This document shows, one piece after another, positions 1 through 10,974 of a DNA stretch of 64,000 nucleotides. The notes beneath the pieces are model-generated. The model saw nothing but the letters and a program-made list of their open reading frames with translations, did not search any database and was not told the DNA's origin. Positions within the stretch are counted from its first letter, which is position 1; every line of letters begins with the position of its first letter. The stretch covers positions 13,534,107 to 13,598,106 of the forward strand of contig CM077823.1 in the NCBI GenBank assembly GCA_039720395.1, written 5' to 3'. The DNA comes from Liquidambar formosana. Lineage: Eukaryota; Streptophyta; Magnoliopsida; Saxifragales; Altingiaceae. Made by a program: the position numbers and the translations under genes.

Positions 1-1409
1 CCCTAGATTTTTTCCCTTATTTTTGCATTCACTTATGCTATTTACCTTTTAAAAAAATGACTGCACAGGCTATTCAAATATTATTTTATCTTTATATTAT
101 TATCGTCAATCTGATTACCTATATATTCTTCATGTAATGCTGTTTTATTTACCATTAGGGTTTCCATGGATGTTTGGAAACACTTGTTTTTCAATTTTTT
201 CCCCTACAATTTGACAACTTTTCATTTTCATCTTCCTTTTAGTATTTCTATTGTTGATATTACTTTTTGTTTGATGTATATTTGTGACATTAAAATGAGG
301 TTCTTCACTATTTGCTTGGCTTTTGACAATTCATATATCTCAAATTATGCAATGAATGAACCTGCAAATTGATATTCTTCATATATGCAATTATATGTAG
401 GTATTTAGAGTTTTTGCTGTACATATGTTCAGCATTTCTGCAAAATACATAAAAATTTCAACAAATTTAGATCAGGCTTTGTAGAGTGGATTGTCATAAT
501 GCAACTCTCATTCACGAAGATAACTTTCTCCTTTGTAATATATACAATACATGTAGAATATAAGGTCGAGATCAAGTTTTTACACACAATTCTTTCAACT
601 GGGCATTATTTGGAATAGAAATTCCAAATTGTTTTAATTTTTGGGGTAATGTGAATGGTTTTTTTCCTGTCTTTGAAAAATTCAGCATATTAATTTGTAT
701 ATCTATTAATCAGCCAACAAAATGATAAGAAAGTTTTATTTTCATTTTCTCTTACTTGGGATCAGGAGAGTTGCATTTATCATATACGTTAGCCAGTGCA
801 AAATTTTGGAGGTTGAAATTGATAGAATCGAAAGCCTAAAGTCTAGATATCATATTAACTTTAAGGGAGAGGGGAAAAAAAAAAGTTGTAAAAGACAAAA
901 AGAAAACAATTATTATTACGGTTAATCCAAACATTGCTTGCGTAATGATTTATTTTCCTTTTGTTCCTAATTTTGAGATGTTTACATTCTTATGTAATGA
1001 TTGTCATATTCAATGAATAATGCACTTGTTTTTAAACTAAAAAAGTTCTTTCAACTAACCATTCTTATGTAATGATCTTCACATGCATCTTGACTCAACA
1101 TTGGTTATATTGCGCAATCCATTCTTATAGCTTCTTTCTCCCTTCACTTTACTGCTAGCTTTAACCTTGTTTTCGTTTGTTGACAACTTGTTTATGATGC
1201 TAGTAAAAATAGATAACTAATCCAAAAAGCACTTATATATAATACCTCTAACTATAATGTCTCCTTTAATTATATAAACATGTTTATTATGCTTGTCCAA
1301 GACTTAACACATATATTGGTCAAATTAGAATCCTAGAACCATACCTAAAACCATATGTTACCACACATCAACTAATCAAATAGGTCTAACTTTATTAGTA
1401 TCCATATAG
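1..1409. other. AT-rich non-coding sequence, intron-like
   Basis: This stretch is AT-rich with no long open frame of recognisable content. The short open frames at 166-372 and 722-925 have low-complexity translations and match no family I know. It ends in an acceptor-like AG at 1408-1409 directly before the RPA-like exon, so the simplest reading is an intron or upstream intergenic DNA of that gene. I see no transposon termini in it. Confidence 0.5.
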
Positions 1410-1530
1410 GTGCACTGTACAGGCCGAACTTGCTGATCCAACAGGGAAAATAACAGCTTTTGTATATGGGAAAGATGCTAAAACCTTCTTGTCTTGCACT
1501 GCAATGGACTTGGTTCAAGCTACTACCAAT
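1410..1530 (+). pseudogene. Internal exon of an OB-fold, RPA-like nucleic-acid-binding protein
   Basis: An open stretch of about 40 codons follows AG at 1408-1409 and ends before GT at 1531. It reads CTVQAELADPTGKITAFVYG, then KDAKTF and a short C-terminal part. The pattern ELADPTGKITAFVYGKDA is that of a beta-hairpin of an OB fold in replication protein A large-subunit-like or POT1-like proteins, which bind single-stranded DNA. The family is inferred from this one pattern and cannot be narrowed further. The downstream intron and first bases of the next exon are cut at 1794 by a hAT transposon. The presumed continuation lies from about 36653, some 35 kb away. A functional transcript would have to splice out the whole nest, so I treat the locus as probably broken. 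Confidence 0.5.
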
Positions 1531-1794
1531 GTACCTTCTTCCCACTTTTTATTACTGAAATAATTTTCTCTTCTTTGTAGTTTTCCATTGCAAACTTTTT
1601 ATATATATTTTCCCCCTACATTTTCAATAACTCCTAGCTACAAACTTCATTCATATTGCATAAATAATAGATTTCATCTTCTATCTACTTTTTGCCAATT
1701 TCTTTTCATTTAGATAATGTTTAATTATGTAAATTAAACAAATTCCAATATTCTAACACTTAACTATTTAATTATTAGCTTGCTCCCACCTTCT
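1531..1794 (+). repeat. Left copy of a roughly 265-bp direct repeat flanking the hAT nest
   Basis: This intron plus the first 16 bases of the following exon is repeated at 36411-36670, on the other side of the transposon nest, with roughly 11% mismatches by eye. Both copies run from the intron donor region (gtaccttc) through tattctaacacttaacta-like sequence to cttgctccca. It is far longer than the 8-bp duplication a hAT insertion makes, so it implies a separate duplication event. Confidence 0.8.
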
Positions 1795-2834
1795 CAAGGC
1801 TGGCCCTGACTATAATTTTCCAATGTGGTTGCTTAGGGCACCACTTTTTTGGGTGAAAAAAGGGCCCCCAACAGCAAATGTGATAACTGTGATTGGGTTT
1901 GCCCAAGAAAAAAAAATGTTATGATTGTGAATGAGGCCCCAAAAACAAATCTAAGGGCCCAAGTCCAGCAGCCCAAAGAATAAGTCTAAAACACAATTAC
2001 ACAAACAAAAACTAAAAGGCATCACTTGAACAAATCGATGAAATCAAATCTAAAAGGTGGAATCAGATCTAAAAAGTCAAAACCTAAATAAAAAAAAAAT
2101 ATCTATCTTCTCTTTCTCAATCTCTCACCAGTCACTCCCCTTTACGGCTTGACCTCTCTCCCTTCACGGCTTCATAGCTTCTCTCCATCTCAGTCTCTCA
2201 CGCCTCTCTCACTTTTTCTTGCCTCTCTCAGTCTCTCTCAGGTATTATTCTGTGTTAAATCTATTTGCCTTTTACTCAATCACTCTTAAATCTTCTTTCT
2301 TTCTTTCTTTCTTTCCCTTTTTTTTTTTTTTTTTTGGTTGAACTGTTGAATGCTTTGTTTGGACTGTTGCAGTTGGATATGGAATTTTTTTTTTCTTTTA
2401 TTGAATGCTTTGTTTGTATCATTTGGTTATAGAGAAAACATAGGAAAAAGAAAGAACATCACCAAATTGAATTTTTTTTTTTTTTTTTGTTGAATGTTTG
2501 AATGTTTGATGTTTGTATGTTTCCCAACTTTTTAATTTCAGATTTTCTCTTAAGGTTTTTTTTCCCCGTTGTTTGTTAAAAATAATAATATTGATAAGCT
2601 CACTGCTCACGTTTGCTCCTTTTTTTTTTCTTTTTTTTTTTTTAATATTGTAGGGCATTAAAGAAAGAAGCAGATACGGATCACTGGATTAGCTTCAAAT
2701 TGGCATCAACTTCCAATTGATAAGCTCTTTTCTTCTTCTTCTTCTTCTTTAATTGCTCTTTGCCTAGTCACTTGCTTGGTTGTTTGATTGTGGATTGATT
2801 ATATAATCATGCTGTAACGACCCAATTTAAATCA

Positions 2835-2842
2835 CACACACA

Positions 2843-2889
<47 letters not shown>

Positions 2890-2912
2890 ATAGGTGTGAG
2901 TGTGTGTAAATA

Positions 2913-2955
<43 letters not shown>
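2835..2955. repeat. AT dinucleotide microsatellites
   Basis: Two TA/AT dinucleotide tracts of roughly 35-45 bp are separated by a TG-rich spacer. They lie inside the solo LTR, just downstream of its start. Confidence 0.9.
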
Positions 2956-2957
<2 letters not shown>

Positions 2958-3206
2958 ATGTCAAATGACACGTAAGGGATAGCCAAATGGCATGAGTGGA
3001 TGCCATATGGCCTGTATGGGAATGCCGAATGGCATTAGAAGAAAAGAGTGCCGCAACACATGGCAATCTCCTATGAACGTTTGGCATGAGCTTAAAACCC
3101 CGTGGCTGCTTTAGAGTGACAATTGGCTTAGGCTTCAAACCACATGTCATGTGATTTTCATGCAAGGGTATATATATAGCTAGGAGGTTTTGCTGTGCGG
3201 GAGGAG

Positions 3207-3207
<1 letters not shown>

Positions 3208-3237
<30 letters not shown>
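3208..3237. repeat. GA dinucleotide microsatellite
   Basis: A pure GA run of about 26 bp lies downstream of the LTR TATA box, probably in the transcribed leader of the solo LTR. Confidence 0.9.
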
Positions 3238-5007
3238 CACAAGTAGAGAGAGAAGAGAAGAGACTGAAGGGGGAGTGATAAAGAGGCATACGCTCTTCTG
3301 TGAGGTGAGAAACCTGATTTCCCTATAATATATTTGTTTTATATAGAGGATTTAGTGGTTTTGAGAACTTTGAAACCGTTAATGGATTCCCTGAAAATTT
3401 CAGATTTAAGTTTCTAGTGCTATAGATGTATTTAAGGGGTGAAACTTTGGTTGAAAGAGGGTTATGATCATAAGAAATTGCTGTATAAATTTGAAGCTCC
3501 AATTTCGTGTATGTAAGGAGAAATAAATCTAAAACCAGAATTTAGTTTTTGATAAATCGTGGGTTTAGAGTTCATTATTTCTTATGTTTTATAATTTTAA
3601 TAAATACTAGAGCTCAAGATCTTTCCATGGACATCTAATTCGTAATTTTGGGTGAGAAATGAGCCCTGTGGATTTTTTTAAAGTTTCTAAAATATTTAGA
3701 TTTGAAATGAAAAATTCTGCAAAAAGGTAGCAGAACCCGTGAGGAAGAAGAAGGGGCAAATGATCTAGTGCTGTAGGGTGCATGCACCCTCGATGCACCA
3801 GCACTGATTTAAGGGGGTAAATGAGACTTTTTGAATGTCAAATTTTTTCTAAAATCATAAAAAGAAATAATAAAAATTCTTAAGGGGTCATTTTGCTGTT
3901 TGGAAGATGAGAAAGTATATTTTTAAAGATGGGCTATTTCTGAGTTTTAATGCCGTAACTAACTTTGAAGGCTTATAAAACTTTCATTTTAAATCTGATT
4001 TTGATGAAACTTGAGTCTTTGTTCTCATGTTAAAGAGCACTACAATCTAGTTCAATTTGACTAAATTTCATGAAGTTTGAAATTTATTGAATCAAATGAC
4101 CATTTTGCCCTTTTGTATGAAAATGGTATAAATGAACTCCAAATTTAGTTTTCTTAAACCATAAAATTTCTTTTATTGATATATTGTTAGATTGTTGTTT
4201 TTGTAGTAAAAAGTTTATATGATTGGAATTGATTATGCATGAGAACTTTGAGAAATACCCATAAGCATGTTATATATTTACGTTGAGGAGTTACTACATA
4301 TTGTTGAGAAGTTGAGTATATTTGATAATGCATGAGAAGTATGCATGAGCAATTTATTCATTTACATTGAGAAAATTATATATGTTAAGAAGTTGAGAAG
4401 AGACGATTGGGTAGAGATTACCCTACAGTTAGTGCACTAATATGCCATATCATTTTTTAGGGCAACGCCAGTGATATGGTATACACACATGATGAGCGGT
4501 GTGTGCTGTGGTCGTAAATAGTATGTTTCGTATGAGTAGACAAGCATGCTATTAAATTTTATTTCAGGTTGTTCAAGATAAGCAAGAGGCAGGTATGAGT
4601 AGTTGCATTGAGAACATGCATATAGAGTTGTATTTTTAAATGATATATATTGAGTTGATATGTGATTTATTATGTGATAAACCTCATTGAGCCATTAATG
4701 GCTCACGGTGTTATTTTAATAACATCTTACAGGAGTGGAGAACCAGTAATGGAAGGGAGATCGAGCAAATTTACAAGTGTGGACAAACTTTTGTTTATGT
4801 AAATATAAGTTTAGAGAATTTGAACTTTTGAACTGTTTAGTTGTTTGTATTTTGAGAAGTTGTAATACCTTTAAGTAGTTATATTGTAAATGAAGGTATT
4901 TACCAGTTAATTAGTTTGATATACGTGTGAATGTTTAGTTATAGAGAAGTGTTAGTTCTATCGCCACCTCATTAGGCTATGAAAAGGCTATTTTTGGGGC
5001 GTGACAC

Positions 5008-6917
5008 ATGCCTCCTAAATTTAGAAAGCAAGATTCTGGATTTAAAAAAAGACAAAGGAAACGAAAAGCCTACGAATTACTTCAATCTCAAGTTGGAGCA
5101 ATTAATAAGTATTTTACAAGCAGTAAACAAACAATGGGAAATGAAGATTCTGATGAAGATTTGGTAAATGAGCAACATAGGAATGAAAATGACAATGAAG
5201 AACATTTAAATAAAAAGCATGAAGGTTTAATGAATAAAGATCCTAATCAATTTACAATTGAGGAAGATGATGAAGATGGGAATGAGGCCGATGAAAATGA
5301 AGATTTCAAAGAAGAATATGGACCTCTAAACTTATATGATCCATGTACTTGGGGCAAGATTGGTCAAAATCACATAGATTTGTTAGTGGAAAGAGGTCCT
5401 ATAGGAAATGATGCTATAAAAAATTTTCCTATAAATAAGATTGGTAGAAAATTCTCACATGATTATTATGTTTGAAATTTACCAAATGGAGAGGAGCAAG
5501 ATAGGAAATGGTTAGTATATTCGGAAACTTTGGACAAAAGTATTTTGCTTTTGTTGTAAGTTGTTCAAACAATCCATAAACACTATTCAATTGGCTAATG
5601 GAGGGTGTAATGATTGGAGCAATCTTAGTGGAAAGCTTAAAAGTCATGAAAGGAGTCAAGTGCACATTACATGCATGAGCAAATGGATTGAATTGGTGAT
5701 TAGATTGCAAAAGAATGAAACAATTGACAAAGTTGTGCAAGAACAAATAAAAAAGAGAAAGAATACTGGAAACAACTATTAGTAAGGATAATTGCTGTTG
5801 TGAAGACTCTTGGTAAAAATAATTTGGCGTTTCGTGGAAGCAAAGAGAAGATTAATGAAGGAAATAATGGAAATTTTTTAAGCCCAATTGAAATGATTGC
5901 TGAATTTGATCCAATCATGCAAGAGCACTTTCGACGTATTAAAAAAAATGAAATTCATTACCATTATCTTGGTCACAAAATCCAAAATGAATTGATTCAA
6001 CTGTTGGCAGGCGAGATCAAAATGACAATCATTAAAAAAATCAAAGAAGCAAATTATTTTTCAGTTATACTTGATTGTACTCCTGATATTAGTCATGAAG
6101 AACAAATGTCTCTTATCATACGATGTGTTGATGTTTCAACAAGTCCAATCAAAGTGGAAGAGTTCTTTTTAAAATTTCTAAAGGTGGATGATACATCAGG
6201 GGAGGGACTTTTTGGTGAACTTGAAAAAGTATTGATGACTCTTAAGCTTGATATTAATGATGTAAGAGGGCAAGGATATGACACTAGTTCTAATATGAAA
6301 GGGAAAAACAACGGTGTGCAGAAAAGACTACTCGAAAAAAATCCTAGAGCATTTTACACGCCATGTGGTTGCCATAGTCTTAACCTTGCACTTTGTGACA
6401 TGGCCAAATCTCGTTCTCAAACTTTGTCTTTTTTTGGAGCGGTACAACATACATATGTATTGTTTTTGTCTTCTACAAAGCAACGGAAAATTTTGACTGA
6501 TTATGTGAAAGGGGGTCTCACACTTAAGCCATTGTCACAAACACGTTGGGGAAGTTGGATTGACAGTGTTAAAGCAATAAAGTACCAAGTTCCACAAATA
6601 AGAGATGCTTTAGAGCACTTGGCAAGTACAACTAAAGAACCCAGAATAAAGAATGATGCTGAGTCTCTAGCAAGACATGAATTTGAGAATTTTGAGTTCT
6701 TGCTTGGTATGATTATTTGGCATAGTATATTGTCTACTGTTAATACTGTTAGTAAGACCTTTCAAGCTAAAGACATGCATATTGATGTTGCACTGAATCA
6801 ATTAAAAGGACTTATAACATTTTTTTAAAAGTATAGGGAAACAAGATTTGAGGAAGCCATTAAAGAAGCTACACAACTTGCAGCTACAATTAAAATTGAC
6901 CCTATTGAAGACACCTA
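5008..6917 (+). pseudogene. hAT transposase, N-terminal two thirds (TTF zinc finger, first catalytic residues)
   Basis: The frame opens with ATG at 5008 (MPPKFRKQDSGFKK). A low-complexity acidic region follows, then a TTF-type zinc-finger remnant (VFCFCCKLF ... HERSQVH, about 5540-5665). The catalytic core then shows VILDCTPD (first Asp), [12 protein letters not shown] (second Asp), [11 protein letters not shown] and QTRWGSW, all typical of the ZMYM1-like/TTF hAT group. It is broken by a TGA at about 5473, frameshifts near 5520 and 5755, and a one-base loss at a poly-T run giving a stop at 6826-6828. After about 6917 a 27-kb block replaces the coding sequence. The continuation is at 33742-34339 and 36040-36083. 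The protein would cut and rejoin the element's inverted repeats in the nucleus; this copy cannot do so. Confidence 0.88.
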
Positions 6918-7109
6918 AATTTTGCCGAGCCGCTTCCGGAGAAAATCCGTCAACCCATCAACAGTACAATGAGGTCGGACACACTCCATGCCTAACTTTG
7001 TTTGCCTTGTCCTACCCATTAGGGCAAAGCCTCCCCCTCCCCCCTCCCCCCACCAATTCAGCCTCCGACAACTGAAGCCCAAGAGCCATGAACCGGCACG
7101 ATGCCCGAA

Positions 7110-9500
7110 AACCACGAATCGAACCCCAAAACTGGCACTAGGTGGTTCAATCTCCAACAATCTTTGATCCGATAGTCAATTTAACGGTAGGATCTTCAAT
7201 TCAATATCCCTAGAGCGGTCTAGGATCATTTGATTGGGAATCAGAAGGCACAAGCCCTCCGATCCCCAATTTACCCTGAATCGAACCCCTAAATCGGCAC
7301 TAGGTGGTTCGATCTCTAACAATTTTTGATCCGACGGTCAATTCAACTATAAGATCTTCAATTCAATATCCCTAGAGCGGTCTAGGACCATTTGATTGGG
7401 AATCAGAAGGCACGAGCCCTCCGATCCCCAATTTACCCTGAATCGAACCCCCAAATCGGCACTAGGTGGTTCGATCTCCAACAATCTTCGATCCGATGGT
7501 CAATTCGACCGCAGGATCTTCAATTCAATATCCCTAGAGCGTTCTAGGACCATTTGATTGGGAATCAGAAGGCACAAGCCTTCCGATCCCCAATTTACCC
7601 CGAATCAACCCCTAAATCGGCATTAGGTGGTTCGATTTCCAATAATCTTCGATCCGACAGTCAATTCAACCGTAGGATCTTCAATTCAATATCCCTAGAG
7701 TGGTTTAGGACCATTTGATTGGGAATTAGAAGGCACGAGCCCTCCAATCCCCAATTTACCCCGAATCGAACCCCTAAATCGACACTAGGTGGTTCGATCT
7801 CCAACAATCTTCGATCTGACGGTCAATTAAACCATAGGATCTTCCATTCAATATCCCTAGAGCGGTCTAGGACCATTTGATTTTGAATCAGAAGGCACTA
7901 ACCCTCTGATCCCCAATTTACCCTAAATCAAACCCCTAAATTAGCACTAGGTGGTTCGATCTCCAATAATCTTTGATCCGACGGTTAATTTAACCGTAAG
8001 ATCTTCAATTCAATATCCCTAGAGCAGTCTAGGACCATTTGATTGGGAATCAAAAGGCACGAGCCCTCCAATCCCCAATTTACCCAGACTTGAACCCTTA
8101 AATCGGCACTAGATGGTTCGATCTCCAACAATCTTCGATCCGACGATCAATTCAACCATAGGATCTTCAATTCAATATCCCTAGAGCGGTCTAGGACCAT
8201 TTGATTGGGAATCAGAAGGCACGAGCCCTCCGATCCCCAATTTGCCCCGAATCGAACCCTGAATCGGCACTAGGTGGCTTCGATCTCCAACAATCTTCGA
8301 TCTGACGGTCAATTCAACCGTAGATATTTAATTCAATATCCTTAGAAAGGTCTAGGACCATTTAATTTTGAATTAGAAGGCATGAGCCCTCCAATCCCCA
8401 ATTTACCTCGAATTGAACCCTTAAGTCGGTACGAGGTGGTTCAATCTCCAACAATATTTGATCCAACGGTCAATTCAACCATAAGATCTTCAATTCAATA
8501 TCCTTAGAGCGGTCTAGGACCATTTGATTGGGAATCAGAAGGCATGAGCCCTCTGATCCCCAATTTACCCTGAATTCAAACCCCTAAATCGGCACTACGT
8601 GGTTCGATCTCCAACAATCTTTGATCCGACAATCAATTCAACCGTAGAATCTTCAATTCAATATCCCTAGAGTAGTTTAGCACCATTTAATTGAGAATCA
8701 GAGGGCACGAGCCCTCTGATCCCCAATTTACCCCAAATCGAACCCCTAAATCGCCACTAGGGTGGTTCGGTCTCCAACAATCTTTGATCCAACGATCAAT
8801 TCAACCATAGGATCTTCAATTCAATATTCCTAGAGCGGTCTAGGACCATTTGATTGGGAATCAGAAGGCATGAGCCCTCCGATCCCCAATTTACCCCAAA
8901 TCGAACCCCTAAATCGGCACTAGGGTGGTTCGATCTCCAACAATCTTTGATCCGGAGGTCAATTCAACTATAGGATCATCAATTCAACATCCCTAAAGAA
9001 GTCTAGGATCATTTAGTATAGAATCAGAGGGCACGAGCCCTCCGATCCCAATTCACCCCGAATCGAACCCCTAAATCGGTATTAAGTGGTTCAATCTCTA
9101 ACAATCTTTGATCCGACGATCAATTCAACTGTAGGATCTTCAATTCAATATCCCTAGAGAGGTCTAAGACCATTTAATTGAGAATCAGAGGGCACGAGCC
9201 CTCCGATCCCCAATTCACACCGAATCGAACCCCTAAATCAGCACTAGGTGGTTCGATCTCCAACAATCTTTGATTCGACTAGTCAATTCAACCGTAGGAT
9301 CTTCAATTCAGTATCCCTAGAGCGGTCTAGGACCATTTGATTGGGAATCAAAAGGCACGAGCCCTCTGATCCCTAAATCACCCTAAAACCGAACCCATAT
9401 GCAACTTTAGGTGGTTCAATTCCTCACAATTTCTCATCCAATGGTCAAACCAACTGTTGGATCTTCAATTCAACCCTCAAGATCAATACAGGACCATTTG
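7110..9500. repeat. Tandem array of a 162-bp unit, about 14-15 copies
   Basis: The marker ccctagagcggtctagga recurs at near-constant 162-bp intervals (for example 7206, 7368 and 7530) through about 9309. Units are contiguous, with no unique spacers, and differ by scattered substitutions. The tract is GC-neutral with no open frame. It lies upstream of a TATA box at about 10157, in what would be the U3 part of the long LTR-like block. Satellite-like arrays inside long LTRs or untranslated regions of Tat/Ogre retroelements are known to seed satellites; that origin here is inference. Confidence 0.93.
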
Positions 9501-10974
9501 ATCGAAGATCGGGCCTCATTCAGCTCACGATCAACAAAACCCTAATTATAGAGCCCTACGAGCATCATACTCGCATCCGGGCCATTCAATCCCACCCTAA
9601 AGGGTACACACTCCACTCTTTGGTCCCAAACCAAGTTTAGGAACCCGAAGTTTCAATCTTCAAGATCAACAGTCGGATTCCGACCCGATCGTTGATCGAA
9701 TGCGATCGCCCTATCATATAGCCCCACAGTAAAGCGAACCACCACTGTAGGCCCACCTCAGCGGCTCCACAGCTTCTAGAAGCACATACTACCCAAGAAA
9801 CACAAGTTCCCATGTGTTATGATGAGAAATCACTACAAATGTGGGATAAGTGTGCCCACGCTGGCCAAACCAGCAGTGGGGAGATCTTGCTTTTGGCTCT
9901 GCAGCAGCCTGTAGCCACCTGCGACCGTAATCCAACTGCCCAGATGGGACTGCTTGCCATGCTGGCCAGGGCAGCGTGGGCTACGCCTACCATGCTAGCG
10001 TGGATGGGCAGGTTGCCCTTTTGCCACTTTTTAACCGTCTTGCCCTCATCAGATGAGGTAATTCCTTCATCAAACAAAGCTTAAATGCCCTCCATGTCCC
10101 ATGTGACCAAAATGCCCTTCCAAATGACCATTTTACCCCTAAAAGTCCATGTTTTCTTATAAATAGCCCATATTTTATTCATTAAAGGGATCTTAGCCAA
10201 GCCAACCCTCAAATCCCCTAATCCCTGACCCAATTCCATCTCTCCCACACTCAATTAAGAAGCCTTAACCCATCTCATCTTTACACCAAAAACTCCCAAC
10301 CCATACAAAAACCATTGCATCCAAAGAAAACCATCCTAAACACTAATCCAATTCCATCCACCACAAAAAGAAACCTACCACACATCCTCTCAAAAACCCT
10401 TTCACACAAATTTAGGGGCTGTTCTTGAAGGAAAATCCAAGGGTCGAACCACCCAAAGTGCACTTGGATAGCATAAAAGAAACAAATTCTGCTGCAGTTT
10501 TACTACAAAAAGACTGTCAATTTCGCGTCTGCTGAGGGGCAACTTCACCTCTTCTGACTGGTAACTCCACTGTTACCACACTTCCTCCACTAATTCAGTC
10601 CACCACTTCCACCACCACTCCACCACCTTCCAAGGCATACTTAGAACCTTCAAAGGAGCACCTCAAAGGGGAGATTTTCAAGCCTATGAAAGGAGCACTC
10701 AAGCCTAACTTGGTCAAAGCTAAGGTGAAATCACCTACACTAGGTGAGCTTCCCTTTTAAATTTCATTCCTAAGCTTTTTAGTTTAATTTCCTATTAAGC
10801 TTATCATTTCTTGCAGCCACAACATGTGATTGTCACCCTTCTTGCCTTTGCCCGAGTACGTACATGGGCTTCCTAACACGTGTCGTGGAGAGATCAAAGT
10901 CCTGTATGTTGGGTAAAAGGCAGGGAGACCCTCAACCACCCAATGCTTGTAAACCTCTCCAATAGGTTGCTAGC
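9501..10974 (+). other. U3/R-like LTR segment with GC-rich dyad and TATA box
   Basis: No gene is seen. The segment contains an inverted pair built on GCCCACGCTGGCC (about 9855) and GGCCAGGGCAGCGTGGGC (about 9964), then TTATAAATAGCCC at about 10155-10167, a plausible TATA box, followed by a C- and A-rich leader. An acceptor-like tract (tttcttgcag) occurs near 10808-10817. The open frames at 9812-10084 on both strands come from the dyad and are not convincing genes. The segment ends at CTAGC (10970-10974), the target site of the inner gypsy element. Confidence 0.5.

Larger units (their letters stand above)
2813..5006 (+). mobile_element. Solo LTR, probably Ty3/gypsy, on the hAT start codon
   Basis: The segment starts TGTAACGACCC and ends GGGGCGTGACA, with the TG...CA ends of an LTR, and is flanked by perfect 5-bp duplications CATGC (2808-2812 and 5007-5011). 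No coding sequence, primer-binding site or second LTR accompanies it, so it is a solo LTR left by recombination. A TATA box (TATATATAGC) near 3169-3179 supports plus-strand sense. Long AT dinucleotide tracts (about 2845-2887 and 2921-2954) and a GA tract (about 3210-3236) lie in its upstream half. A cluster of short inverted repeats on ATGGCAT/ATGCCAT lies at about 2984-3037. Confidence 0.9.

Noticed and set aside
2827..3240. 137-residue minus-strand frame
   Set aside because: Much of its translation comes from TA and GA microsatellites in a solo LTR.
6915..7160. Pro/Gly-rich frames on both strands just inside the long LTR-like block
   Set aside because: Frames run over a C-rich tract and end at the tandem array; no similarity to a known protein.
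7110..9500. Regular repeat array as a possible CRISPR array
   Set aside because: The units are contiguous 162-bp copies without short unique spacers, and the context is a plant transposon.
9812..10084. Overlapping 86-90-residue frames on both strands
   Set aside because: They arise from a GC-rich inverted repeat; neither shows a domain, and both sit in an LTR-like U3 region.
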